A DNA stretch of 64,000 nt from Actinomadura sp. K4S16 (GTDB lineage Bacteria; Actinomycetota; Actinomycetes; Streptosporangiales; Streptosporangiaceae): contig NZ_BDDE01000024.1 in NCBI RefSeq assembly GCF_008327685.1, forward strand, positions 124,001-188,000, in the 5' to 3' direction. Position 1 is the first letter of the stretch. Every line of letters begins with the position of its first letter. The notes beneath the pieces are model-generated. The model had not been told where the DNA came from and made no database searches. It saw only the letters and a list, made by a program, of their open reading frames with translations. Positions 50,480 through 58,834 of the stretch are shown piece by piece. The translations under genes and the position numbers were made by a program.

Positions 50480-52471
50480 TCAGCGGCGGGTGCAGGGGGC
50501 GCCGTTGAGGGTGAAGGCGGTCGGAGGCGGGTTCGTCCCGGCGCTCGATCCGTTGAAGCCGATCGTCACCGAGTCTCCCGGCCGGATCGTCCGGTTCCAG
50601 TCGAGATTGCGTGCGGTGACGTCCGGGCCCTTCTGCGCCCAGGCGGCGTTCCAGCCCTGGGTGACGCGCTGGTCCGCGGTGAACGAGAAGCCCAGCGTCC
50701 AGCCCGAGACGGGCGAGGCGCCGGTGTTCGCGACGGTGACCTGCGCGGTGAAGCCGCTCCCCCACTGGCTCTGCACCGTGTAGCCGACCTCGCACGCCGA
50801 CGCGGCCGGGCCGTCGTCCGCGGGGATCTCGACCAGCGTGATCGAGGACGCCGGGAACGTCGAGGTGAAGCCGTCCGCGCCCACGGCCACGTCCGGGGCC
50901 CGGACGATCGCGGACTGGTCCGCGCCGCTGTACCGGTAGACGCGTCCGGCTGCGGAACCCGACCGCCCGGCGATCGAGACCGTGCTGGTGAGGTCGTCGG
51001 TGAGCGACTTGTTCACGATCATCAGGGTGAGCGCCTTGTCGGACGAGCGCTCCGCCGCGTACACCGCGAGCCTGCCCTGGTCGGCACTCGACGCGCGGAC
51101 GGACGTCTCGCCGAACGAGGCCCCAGCGCCGTCGTAGTTCCGGTACATGCGGAAGGCGTAGGCGCCCGGGTCGGACGTGCCCGGCGGCGCCCACAGCGTC
51201 GCCAGGTCGAGGCCCTCGCGCCCGAAGATCCCGAGTACGTCGGCCTGGGCCAGCGCCCCGTTCAGGTGCCCGAGCGCGCCCCAGTTGTACTCGGTGATCG
51301 CCAGCTTGGTGCCCGGGTAGTTCTGCTCGACGAGGTCCCGCATCCGGGGGATGAAGTTGATCGGCTGGTTGATCCAGCTCTCGTCGGTGTAGGAGGGGTC
51401 CCACAGCTGCCGGGTCGAGCGCAGCCGCAGCTCCTGGGTCGCCGCGTCGCCGGGGTCGGTGGAGGACACCCCGGCCTGCTGCGGGTAGATGTGCTCGTCG
51501 AAGTAGTCGAGGATGCGGGTGCCGTGCTCCTCCTCGTAGGCCTTCATCTGCCGGAGGTACCAGTCCGCGAACGGGAGGCCGCCGTGCGCCGCCCGGTCCG
51601 GCGGGTCGGACCAGCAGTCGCCGCCCTCCCGGTCGCAGGTCTGCTTGTCCAGGCCCGACAGGGTGAGCGACTGGAAGCCCCAGCCGACCGGCCCGAGCGT
51701 CTTCGCGCCCGGGTCGGCGGCCTTCACGGCGGAGGCGATCGCGTACGTCTGGCGGCGCATCTCGTCGTAGCCGGCGCCGTCCGGGTGGACGTCGCGGTGG
51801 GTCGCGTGCCAGAGGTCGGGCTCGTTGTCGAGGTCGTAGAAGCGCACGCCGCCGCCGTCCGCCCGGCCGTACTTGCCGGTCAGGTGGGACAGCCAGTCGG
51901 TGACGTACTCGGGGCCCGCCGGGACGCTGGTGTCCGCGGGGTCGTTGCCGGTGACGTTCGTGCCGTCCGGCTTCACGCCGTTGCCGCAGTCGGGCCGCCA
52001 CTGGGTGTCGGCGCCCTGCTGCGGCCCGTACTTGGCGATGCCGAACCCGCAGGTGTAGTCGCGGCCCTTCGGCGTCCAGCCGATGAGCGGGACGGTGAGG
52101 AGCGTGTCGGTGCCGGTCCGGCGGTCCTGCTCGGTGAACTGGTCGGTCTCGGACCCGTCGGGGAGCTTCGCGGGGTCCGGGGCCGGGCCGGGCACGTTCT
52201 CGAAGTACCAGTCCGAGCCCCGGTTGGTCTCGTCGTAGAGGTAGTTGTAGCGGCTCGTGGCGTTGCCGCCCCACCGCCGGACGGGGAGCCGCAGTTCCTT
52301 GGCGAGGGCCTCGTCGGCGAAGTTCATCCCGTAGACGTAGGGGCTGATCGCGTGCCGGGACGCGGACGGGTCGACGGTCAGCGCGGGGCCGTCCGCGGCC
52401 TGCGCCGGGGGCGCCGCCCACGGCAGGAGCGCGGCGGCCGCCACGGCGGCGAGCCAGGCCTTCCGGGTCAT
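50480..52471 (-). CDS. Secreted GH44 endoglucanase with CBM2
   Basis: 663-aa secreted glycoside hydrolase. Signal peptide about 1-25 (ends AQA|A). The catalytic region is GH44-like, with the acid/base in FYDLDNEPDLWHATHRD and the nucleophile in LAITEYNWGALG. The C-terminal ~100 residues (CEVGYTVQSQWGSGF...GWNAAWAQ...) are a family 2 cellulose-binding module with flanking Cys and exposed Trp. It would cleave cellulose or xyloglucan. The start lies one base after the GH5 stop, so both are made from the operator-controlled promoter at 54010. Confidence 0.9.
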   Translation of the reverse strand: MTRKAWLAAVAAAALLPWAAPPAQAADGPALTVDPSASRHAISPYVYGMNFADEALAKELRLPVRRWGGNATSRYNYLYDETNRGSDWYFENVPGPAPDPAKLPDGSETDQFTEQDRRTGTDTLLTVPLIGWTPKGRDYTCGFGIAKYGPQQGADTQWRPDCGNGVKPDGTNVTGNDPADTSVPAGPEYVTDWLSHLTGKYGRADGGGVRFYDLDNEPDLWHATHRDVHPDGAGYDEMRRQTYAIASAVKAADPGAKTLGPVGWGFQSLTLSGLDKQTCDREGGDCWSDPPDRAAHGGLPFADWYLRQMKAYEEEHGTRILDYFDEHIYPQQAGVSSTDPGDAATQELRLRSTRQLWDPSYTDESWINQPINFIPRMRDLVEQNYPGTKLAITEYNWGALGHLNGALAQADVLGIFGREGLDLATLWAPPGTSDPGAYAFRMYRNYDGAGASFGETSVRASSADQGRLAVYAAERSSDKALTLMIVNKSLTDDLTSTVSIAGRSGSAAGRVYRYSGADQSAIVRAPDVAVGADGFTSTFPASSITLVEIPADDGPAASACEVGYTVQSQWGSGFTAQVTVANTGASPVSGWTLGFSFTADQRVTQGWNAAWAQKGPDVTARNLDWNRTIRPGDSVTIGFNGSSAGTNPPPTAFTLNGAPCTRR

Positions 52472-52472
52472 G

Positions 52473-53987
52473 TCACACCTCGCATGCCTTGTCGTTGACC
52501 TCGAATGCGGCGGGCGCACCGCTCGCCGCACCGGTCGCCTGGAACCCGACCGTGACGGAGGCGCCGGGCGCGAGGGAGGCGTTCCAGTCCAGGCTCTTGG
52601 CGGTGACCGCGGCGCCGCTTTGCGACCAGGTCGCGCTCCACCCCTGGGTGACCTTCTGGTCGCCGGGGAACGCGAACTCCAGCGTCCAGCCGTTCAGCGC
52701 CGAGGACCCGCCGTTGGTGATCGTGACCTGCGCTGTGAAGCCGCCCGACCAGCTGTTCTGCACCGTGTAGGCGACCTTGCAGGACGTCCCCGGCGTGCCC
52801 GGGTCACCGGGGTCGCCGCTCGGGTCCCCCGCGCCGAGCAGGTAGGGGTCGAGGTAGGACTGCTTGGCCGTGTTCACGGTCGTCCAGTCGTCGTTGAGGA
52901 TGCCGCCGGTGTCGCCCGAGTTGGGGTTCCACGACCAGAAGGTGAAGGAGATCCCGCCGGTGCCCTTGCCGAGGTAGGCCATCAGGGTGCGCAGCCAGGT
53001 CTGGTCGCGCGGGTCCGAGAGGGTCGTCCCGAACTCGCCGAGCAGGACGGGCGCGACGTTGTTCTTGTACAGGTAGCCCCAGTTCTTGTCCCAGATCCCG
53101 GCCAGGTTGGACGGGAAGGACGGGTCGTCGAACCACGGCTGCGGGTACACCGAGGTGGCGTAGTCGTGGGCGGAGTAGACGAGCCGGTTCGGGACGTCCA
53201 GCCGCACCGGGTACTGCGCCGCGCCCTGCAGGTTGCCGCCCCACCAGTAGTTGTCGCCGCCGTGGTCGTTGACGCCCTCGACGATGATCAGCCAGTTCGG
53301 GTTGGCCGCGAGGATCGCGTTCCCGGCCCGCTCGGCGGCGAGGCGCCAGTCCCGCGTCTGGTCGCCGCAGCCCCAGCAGGCCGGCGAGTGCGGCTCGTTG
53401 TGCAGGTCGGCGCCGATGACCGTGGTGTCGCCCGCGTAGTGCCGGGCGAGCATCGTCCAGTCGGAGATCCAGCGCGACTCGGGGTAGGCGGCGGTGTACC
53501 AGAGCGCGGACTGGCCGCCGGAGTCCGGGCGGTGGCGGTCGAGGACGACCTTCAGCCCGATCCGCCCCGCGTAGGCGATGATCTTGTCGAGGATCTGCAG
53601 CCCGTTCAGGCCCTGCAGGTCGGGGTTCTTGGCGTAGTCGATGCTGTTCGGGCTGCTGCCGGAGTCGAACAGCTGGCTGCTGTAGGGCAGCCGCAGCGTG
53701 TTGTACTTCAGGCTCTTGATCTGGTCGAGCATGTCCTTGTAGCCGCGCGACCAGAGGCCGTGCGGGGCGTAGTTGGACGTCTCGGCGCCGAACCAGTTGA
53801 TGCCCGTCATCCGCACCGGCTGCCCGTTCGCGTCGAGCAGCTGCCGGCCGCTGGTGTGCCAGTAGCCGGCGCCCGCCGCCTGCGCCGGGCGCGGCACGGC
53901 CTGGACTAGGGCCAGCGCCAGCAGCGCGGCCACGAGGATCGGGACGAGCCGGATCCGCCGGAGTCTCGCGGTCATGGTCGTTCTCAT
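52473..53987 (-). CDS. Secreted GH5 cellulase with CBM2
   Basis: 504-aa secreted endoglucanase. Signal peptide about 1-37 (ends AQA|A). GH5 catalytic domain with Arg/His residues (LRLPYSSQL, LDRHRPDSGG), acid/base Glu in GADLHNEPHS and nucleophile Glu in LLGEFGT. A Gly/Pro/Asp linker leads to a CBM2 (CKVAYTVQNSWSGGF...). ATG 53987 has GAGGA seven bases upstream. Member of the cellulose regulon by its operator; paired with GH44, likely acting on crystalline or mixed plant glucans. Confidence 0.93.
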   Translation of the reverse strand: MRTTMTARLRRIRLVPILVAALLALALVQAVPRPAQAAGAGYWHTSGRQLLDANGQPVRMTGINWFGAETSNYAPHGLWSRGYKDMLDQIKSLKYNTLRLPYSSQLFDSGSSPNSIDYAKNPDLQGLNGLQILDKIIAYAGRIGLKVVLDRHRPDSGGQSALWYTAAYPESRWISDWTMLARHYAGDTTVIGADLHNEPHSPACWGCGDQTRDWRLAAERAGNAILAANPNWLIIVEGVNDHGGDNYWWGGNLQGAAQYPVRLDVPNRLVYSAHDYATSVYPQPWFDDPSFPSNLAGIWDKNWGYLYKNNVAPVLLGEFGTTLSDPRDQTWLRTLMAYLGKGTGGISFTFWSWNPNSGDTGGILNDDWTTVNTAKQSYLDPYLLGAGDPSGDPGDPGTPGTSCKVAYTVQNSWSGGFTAQVTITNGGSSALNGWTLEFAFPGDQKVTQGWSATWSQSGAAVTAKSLDWNASLAPGASVTVGFQATGAASGAPAAFEVNDKACEV

Positions 53988-54009
53988 GCGGGGTCCTCGG
54001 TCGAGCCAG

Positions 54010-54023
54010 TGGGAGCGCTCCCA
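54010..54023. promoter_or_regulatory. CelR/CebR-type operator upstream of the cellulase operon
   Basis: TGGGAGCGCTCCCA is a perfect 14-bp palindrome identical to the known CelR (Thermobifida) / CebR (Streptomyces) site. It lies 23 bases upstream of the GH5 start. A LacI-family repressor relieved by cellobiose is expected; its gene is not in this window. Confidence 0.9.
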
Positions 54024-54119
54024 AAGTCGCGACCGGCGACCGGCCTGTCAAGGACGCGGCCGGGCGCCCCGCGGTGACCAGGCGTCCCGCGTGAAAACCC
54101 GTGAAACGGCGGCGCGCCT

Positions 54120-55007
54120 CTACGAGAGCCCGAACAGCTCGGCCGGGCCGCGCCAGCAGACCGACCGCAGCCAGTCGTCGCCGAGGTCGAGCGCGGCCAG
54201 CGACTCCAGCTGGTGCGCGTACTCGTAGGGGATGTTCGGGAAGTCGGTGCCGAGCAGAACGCGCCCCTCCAGGCCGAGGTCGCGCAGCCGGGGCAGCAGG
54301 GCGTCCGGGAACGGCGCCAGCGCGGCGAAGCGGGTGAAGATCATCGTCGTGTCGAGGTGGACGCGCTCGTAGGCGTCGGCCAGGGCGAAGAAGCCGTCGA
54401 ACTCCGGCGCGCCCAGGTGGGCGACGATCGCGGTCAGGCCCGGGTGGCGGGCCAGGACCTCGCCGAACGGGCCGGGGCCGGTGTAGCCGTTGGCGACCGG
54501 CCCGGACCCGGCGTGCACGAGGGCGGGCACCCCGGCGTCGGCGAGCATCCCCCACACCGCGTCCAGTTCCTTGAGGCGCGGGTCGAAGCCGCCGACCTGG
54601 AGGTGGACCTTGAATACGCGGGCGCCCGCGTCCAGCGCGCGGCGCACGTACTCCTCGACCCCGGGCTCGGGGTAGAACGTCGCGGTCTGGATGCATTCGG
54701 GGACGCGGGCGGCGAACTGGGCGGTCCACTCGTTCAGCGACTCGGCCATGCCGGGCTTGTGCGGGTAGGTGAGCGAGGTGAACGCGCGGACGCCGAGCCC
54801 GCGCAGGAGGCCCAGCCGCTCCTGCTCGGAGTCGCGGTAGCGGATGGGCCACTCGGTGCCGATCAGCGGACCGGCCTCGTCGAAGTACCCCCACACCGCG
54901 CTCATCAGGCGCGGCGGCATGAAGTGGACGTGGACGTCGATGATGCCGGGCAGCCCGAGCGAGCGCCAGAACGTGGGGACAGCTGAATCAGAACGGGGTT
55001 CGGCCAC
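54120..55007 (-). CDS. Amidohydrolase (TIM-barrel, amidohydrolase-2 type)
   Basis: 295-aa metal-dependent hydrolase or decarboxylase. The HxH motif is in IDVHVHFMPP; later metal/catalytic residues lie in FKVHLQ, ALVHAGSG, IVAHLG and LGTDFPN. Related proteins include aminocarboxymuconate decarboxylase-like and TIM-barrel lactonases. GTG 55007 is leaderless, with TAGGGT (55019-55014) six bases upstream. The substrate cannot be inferred from the neighbours. Confidence 0.85.
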   Translation of the reverse strand: MAEPRSDSAVPTFWRSLGLPGIIDVHVHFMPPRLMSAVWGYFDEAGPLIGTEWPIRYRDSEQERLGLLRGLGVRAFTSLTYPHKPGMAESLNEWTAQFAARVPECIQTATFYPEPGVEEYVRRALDAGARVFKVHLQVGGFDPRLKELDAVWGMLADAGVPALVHAGSGPVANGYTGPGPFGEVLARHPGLTAIVAHLGAPEFDGFFALADAYERVHLDTTMIFTRFAALAPFPDALLPRLRDLGLEGRVLLGTDFPNIPYEYAHQLESLAALDLGDDWLRSVCWRGPAELFGLS

Positions 55008-55013
55008 GACCCG

Positions 55014-55019
55014 ACCCTA
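55014..55019 (-). promoter_or_regulatory. -10 box of the amidohydrolase gene (leaderless)
   Basis: Minus-strand TAGGGT ends six bases before the GTG start at 55007, with no Shine-Dalgarno in between. It overlaps the 20-base gap to the esterase stop, so the amidohydrolase has its own promoter. Confidence 0.55.
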
Positions 55020-55027
55020 GCCGCCGC

Positions 55028-56047
55028 TCAGGTGATCTCCGCGAGCAGGGCGGGCAGCGTGGCCCTCAGTTCGCGGCGCCAGTAGGGCCAGGTGTGGGTA
55101 CCACGGTAGAAGTGCGTGGACACCGGGACGCCGAGCTTCCTCAGCTTGCCCGCGAACTCCCGCGAGACGGTGTGGGCGAGGGCCTCCAGCACGTCGCGGG
55201 GGGCGGCCTCCCGGGACGCCGGGCCGTGGTCGAAGGGGCCGGGGGTGCCGTCCCCCGCGCTCACGTGCACGCGGACGCCCGCCAGCCGGCCCGCGAGGTC
55301 GTACGGGTTGTGCTGCCGCCACACGACGCGCTGCGCCTCGGGGTCGCCCCACACGTCCGTCCAGTCGAGGGACGGAGCGCCGATCGCGACGCTCAACTCG
55401 ACGAGGTCGGCGACGTCGAGCCCGGACGGGTCGCGGTGCAGCGTGTGGACCGGCCCGCTGAACGACGCGGCCGCCCGGAAAAGGCCGCGGTGCCTGGCCG
55501 CATACGCCAGCGCGCCGAGCCCGCCCATCGCGTTGCCCGCGACGGCGCGCTCGGCCCCGGCCCGGTATCCGCGCTCCAGGATCTGCCTGAGCTCGGCGAG
55601 ATGGAAGGTCTCCCACTTCGGCGCCCCGCCGCCGCCGCGGTTCCACCAGTCGGTGTAGTTGCCGCACGGGCCGCCGTCCGGCATGACGACGATCACGTCG
55701 GCGTCCTCGGTCAGCTCCTCGATGTCGCTGTGCTCGCTCCACGCGGTGTGGCCGTCCCGGCCCGCGCCAGCTCCGTGCAGGAGCCAGAGCACCGGCCAGG
55801 TGCGGGAGGCGTCCCGTGACCAGCCCGGAGGCAGCAGGAGCCGGGCATGGGCGACGCTCTCCAGGACGGGCGAGCGGACCGCGAGGTCGAGGACGCGGCG
55901 GCGCGGGCGGCGCTCGCCGACCACGGCCGCGCCGTCGTCGGCGGGGGCGCCGGCCGGGGCCGTGCCGCCTGCCGCGATCGACGCGGTCAGCCCGGCGACC
56001 GCCGCGATGAGACCCGCACCCGCCAAGCCGCGCATCCACATGTCCAC
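55028..56047 (-). CDS. Esterase-D/antigen-85-like hydrolase lacking the catalytic serine
   Basis: 339-aa secreted alpha/beta-hydrolase homologue: signal-like N-terminus, VLWLLHGAGAGRDGHTAW, VVMPDGGPCGNYTDWW, and a nucleophile-elbow strand AVAGNAMGGLGALAYA. The elbow is normally GNSMGG or GLSMGG; here the serine is Ala173 (GCG at 55531-55529), one base from TCG. The C-terminal His is present (YRGTHTWPYW). As read, it should be catalytically dead or use another residue, so a binding or structural role is possible. GTG 56047 has GGAAG eight bases upstream. Confidence 0.83.
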   Translation of the reverse strand: MDMWMRGLAGAGLIAAVAGLTASIAAGGTAPAGAPADDGAAVVGERRPRRRVLDLAVRSPVLESVAHARLLLPPGWSRDASRTWPVLWLLHGAGAGRDGHTAWSEHSDIEELTEDADVIVVMPDGGPCGNYTDWWNRGGGGAPKWETFHLAELRQILERGYRAGAERAVAGNAMGGLGALAYAARHRGLFRAAASFSGPVHTLHRDPSGLDVADLVELSVAIGAPSLDWTDVWGDPEAQRVVWRQHNPYDLAGRLAGVRVHVSAGDGTPGPFDHGPASREAAPRDVLEALAHTVSREFAGKLRKLGVPVSTHFYRGTHTWPYWRRELRATLPALLAEIT

Positions 56048-56196
56048 GCCCCGGTCTTCCAGAACTCGCCTTCTGTAAAGGTTCCCTCTGACGGGAATGT
56101 TTCAACGCTGTGTAATCGGTTTATAAAATGTCGGGCCGGGAGTTCCGGTCCACGTTCCTTGTAGGGTGACGCGGACGAAGGGGGCGACCGGCGGAG

Positions 56197-57198
56197 ATGC
56201 GGAGCGTCCAGATGCGGAGCAAGGCGGAGCTGCAGGCGGCGATCGCGGACGGCGGACGCGCGGTGCTCGTGATCAACTCCCGCTCCCGGCGGGGCCGGCG
56301 GCTCTACGGCACGGCCCGCCGCCTGCTGCGCGAGGCGGGGCTGGAGTTCCCGCACGTGTTCCCGGTGACCGACCCCGCCCGGCTGCGGGAGCTGTTCGCC
56401 GACGTCCTCGCGCTGGAGCCCGACCTCGTGGTCGTCGGCGGCGGGGACGGCACGGTCGCCGAGGCGGTCGGGCACCTGGCGCACCGCGACATCGCGCTCG
56501 GCGTGCTGCCGCTCGGCACCACCAACAACTTCGCCCGCAGCCTGGAGCTGCCGCTCGACCTGCCGGGCGCGGTCGCGACCCTCGCCCTCGGCCGCCCGGA
56601 GGCCGGCAAGGTCGCCGACGTCGACGTCGGCTGGTTCGAGTCGACGGGCGACCCGCAGGGCGAGGGGCCGGGCGCCGACCGGGAGCACATCTTCGCCAAC
56701 ATGGTGAGCCTCGGCCTGTCGGTCGAGGTCGCCGAGCACGTCCCGCACACGCTCAAGCGCTTCATCGGGCGCCCGGCGTACGCGCTGACGGCGGCGCGGC
56801 TGCTGCCCCGGCACGAGGCGTTCACCGCCCGCATCACGATCGACGGCGAGACGCACGAGGTCGCTACGCACCAGCTCAACATCGCCAACGGCGCGCACCA
56901 CAGCGGGCAGCGGATCGCCCGCGACGCCAGCCCGGACGACCGGCTCCTCGCCGTCTACCGGCTCGGCGACGAGCGGCGGCTGCGGCTGGCGTCGGCCACG
57001 GCCCGGCACGTCCTCACCGGCCCGTGGCGGTCCCTCGAGGACGACGCCTTCCTCACCACGGCGCACGTCGAGGTCGAGACCGACCCGCCGATGCAGGTGG
57101 ACGTGGACGGCGAGGTCCGCGGCCGCACCCCGGTGTCGATCAAGCTGCGCGGCAACGCCCTGCGGGTGATCGTCCCGCAGTCGTTCGTCGACACGTGA
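56197..57198 (+). CDS. Diacylglycerol kinase-family lipid kinase
   Basis: 333-aa lipid kinase. The N-terminal DAGK catalytic domain has the nucleotide motif VVVGGGDGTVAEA and PLGTTNNFARSL; the C-terminal beta domain includes MQVDVDGEV. It would phosphorylate diacylglycerol or a sphingoid/other lipid alcohol at the membrane. ATG 56197 is used; ATG 56212, with GGAG seven bases upstream, is equally possible. A TAGGGT -10-like element lies at 56162-56167. Confidence 0.9.
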   Translation: MRSVQMRSKAELQAAIADGGRAVLVINSRSRRGRRLYGTARRLLREAGLEFPHVFPVTDPARLRELFADVLALEPDLVVVGGGDGTVAEAVGHLAHRDIALGVLPLGTTNNFARSLELPLDLPGAVATLALGRPEAGKVADVDVGWFESTGDPQGEGPGADREHIFANMVSLGLSVEVAEHVPHTLKRFIGRPAYALTAARLLPRHEAFTARITIDGETHEVATHQLNIANGAHHSGQRIARDASPDDRLLAVYRLGDERRLRLASATARHVLTGPWRSLEDDAFLTTAHVEVETDPPMQVDVDGEVRGRTPVSIKLRGNALRVIVPQSFVDT

Positions 57199-57226
57199 CC
57201 GGCCGGGAAACCCGCGCGGCCGGCCG

Positions 57227-57823
57227 CTACCGCGCCGTCGCCCCGGGCACCTCGCCGGGCCGGCCCGGCTCGCGCTCGTCGGCCATGACGTAGGCGCCCG
57301 CCTCCAGTCGCTCGATCAGGCCGAGCGTCCAGGCCGTGGCGGAGTCGGCGGAGTGGACCCACCAGCCGAGCAGCTCGCGCAGGTGGTCGGAGGGGTTCAG
57401 CTCGTCCAGGTGCGGGGCGACGGAGGCGCGCCAGCCGGCCAGGCCTTCGAGGCGCTCGCGCAGCAGGGCCAGCGCCTCGGCGCGCGGCAGTTCGGTGAGG
57501 AACCCGAGGCCCGCGGTGAGCATCTCCGGGTGCCGGACGTCGACCGCGGCGAGGGCGCAGCGCAGCAGCCGGTGGAACTCCTCCCGGCCGGCCTCGGTGA
57601 TCTCGTAGTCGGTGTGCGGCGGCCCGGCCTCGCTCTCCTCCACCTCGTGGGCGTGCAGCAGGCCCTCCTTGGCCAGCTGCCTGAGCGCGTGGTAGATCGA
57701 GCCCGGGTTGACGTGGGCCCACTCGTCCGAGCCCCAGGAGAGCAGCTCGCGGCGGACCTCGTAGCCGTGCGCCCGCCCGAACCGCCGCACCCCGCCGAGC
57801 ACCAGCAGCCGCGTCGTCGACAT
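57227..57823 (-). CDS. PadR family transcriptional regulator
   Basis: 198-aa regulator with the PadR winged helix (LLVLGGVRRFGRAHGYEVRRELLSWG, VNPGSIYHALRQLAKEGLL) and a C-terminal helical dimerisation domain. ATG 57823 sits just after GGGGGAGAGG. The site CCTG-tt-CAGG (57844-57853) next to a -10-like TACCCT suggests autorepression. The target gene is unknown; the lipid kinase and aldo/keto reductase are the neighbours. Confidence 0.9.
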   Translation of the reverse strand: MSTTRLLVLGGVRRFGRAHGYEVRRELLSWGSDEWAHVNPGSIYHALRQLAKEGLLHAHEVEESEAGPPHTDYEITEAGREEFHRLLRCALAAVDVRHPEMLTAGLGFLTELPRAEALALLRERLEGLAGWRASVAPHLDELNPSDHLRELLGWWVHSADSATAWTLGLIERLEAGAYVMADEREPGRPGEVPGATAR

Positions 57824-57843
57824 CCTCTCCCCCTGATCGCAAA

Positions 57844-57856
57844 CCTGTTCAGGGTA
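57844..57856 (-). promoter_or_regulatory. Putative PadR promoter and operator
   Basis: Minus-strand TACCCT (57856-57851) serves as -10 box, and the inverted repeat CCTG-N2-CAGG (57844-57853) covers the expected transcription start about 20 bases before ATG 57823. Confidence 0.45.
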
Positions 57857-57885
57857 GAGGGTCCCGCGCGCGCCGCGCGCGCGGG

Positions 57886-58740
57886 TCACCGCTTCAGGGC
57901 GTCGAGATCCTCTGGGGCGAGCGCCAGGTCCGCGGCGGCGACGTTCTCCTCCAGGTGGGCCGGGGAGCCGGTGCCGGGGATCGCGAGCATCACGGGCGAG
58001 AGCGCGAGCAGGCCCGCGAGGAGCACCTGCGGGACGGTGGCGCCGTGCCGGGCGGCGACCGCGTTCACGCGCGCGTCGTCCGGGATGCCGAACCCGCCGA
58101 GCGGGAAGTAGGGCGCGTAGGCGATCCGGTCGCGCTCGCAGGCGGCCAGCAGCTCGGTGTCCTGCGGGAGCGTCACGTCGAACCGGTTCTGGACGGCCGC
58201 GACGGGCGCGATCCGCCGCGCCTCCTCCAGCTGGGCATGGCTCACGTGGCTGAGCCCGAGGTGCCGGATCAGACCCTCCTCGCGGAGCCCGGCCAGGACG
58301 GCGAAGCGCTCCCCGACCGGCTCCTCCGACGGGGCCTCCAGGCCGCCGGGCCGCAGGTAGACGAGGTCGAGCCGGTCGAGCCCGAGCTCGGTGAGGTTGC
58401 GCTCCACCTCGGCGCGCAGCCCGGACGCCGGGACCTGCCCGGTCGGCATCGGGTCGCCCGGCCCCCGGTACGGCCCCACCTTCGTGGCGATGACGAGGCC
58501 GGGCGGGTAGGGGGCGAGCGCGGCGCGGATCATCTCGTTGGCCGCCAAGCCGTCCTGGTGGTAGTAGAACGCGGCCGTGTCGACGTGGTCCACGCCCAGC
58601 TCGACGGCCCGCTGGAGGATCTTGATCCCGGTGTCCCGGTCGTTCGGCGGCCCGCCGAGGGTGCTCACGGGCAGCCGCATCGCGCCGAAGCCCATCCGGG
58701 AGATCCGCAGATCGCCGCCGAGATCGAAGTGTCGTGTCAT
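57886..58740 (-). CDS. Aldo/keto reductase
   Basis: 284-aa NADPH-dependent reductase with the TIM-barrel pattern GFGAMRLP, the Asp/Tyr pair in VDTAAFYYHQDG, Lys in VIATKVG and the C-terminal cofactor segment AIPGTGSPAHLEEN. The usual catalytic His (LxxxH) is replaced by Arg (LVYLRPG), as in YdbC-like members. Divergent from a LuxR-type regulator whose upstream palindrome lies 42 bases from this start, so it is a likely target. Substrate unknown. Confidence 0.9.
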   Translation of the reverse strand: MTRHFDLGGDLRISRMGFGAMRLPVSTLGGPPNDRDTGIKILQRAVELGVDHVDTAAFYYHQDGLAANEMIRAALAPYPPGLVIATKVGPYRGPGDPMPTGQVPASGLRAEVERNLTELGLDRLDLVYLRPGGLEAPSEEPVGERFAVLAGLREEGLIRHLGLSHVSHAQLEEARRIAPVAAVQNRFDVTLPQDTELLAACERDRIAYAPYFPLGGFGIPDDARVNAVAARHGATVPQVLLAGLLALSPVMLAIPGTGSPAHLEENVAAADLALAPEDLDALKR

Positions 58741-58781
58741 GCGGTCCACTGTGCTGCGCCCGCCCGCCGGGGGCGAACGGC

Positions 58782-58828
58782 TGGCAGCTTGCTGCCACGG
58801 CGGCGCGGCGCGGGCCGCGTGGCAGACT
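58782..58828. promoter_or_regulatory. Putative operator and leaderless promoter of the LuxR-type gene
   Basis: TGGCAGC-TT-GCTGCCA (58782-58797) is a perfect inverted repeat, and a half-site TGGCAG recurs at 58820-58825. CAGACT (58823-58828) ends six bases before GTG 58835 and may serve as -10. The sites lie between the divergent reductase and regulator genes. Confidence 0.5.
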
Positions 58829-58834
58829 GGATCC

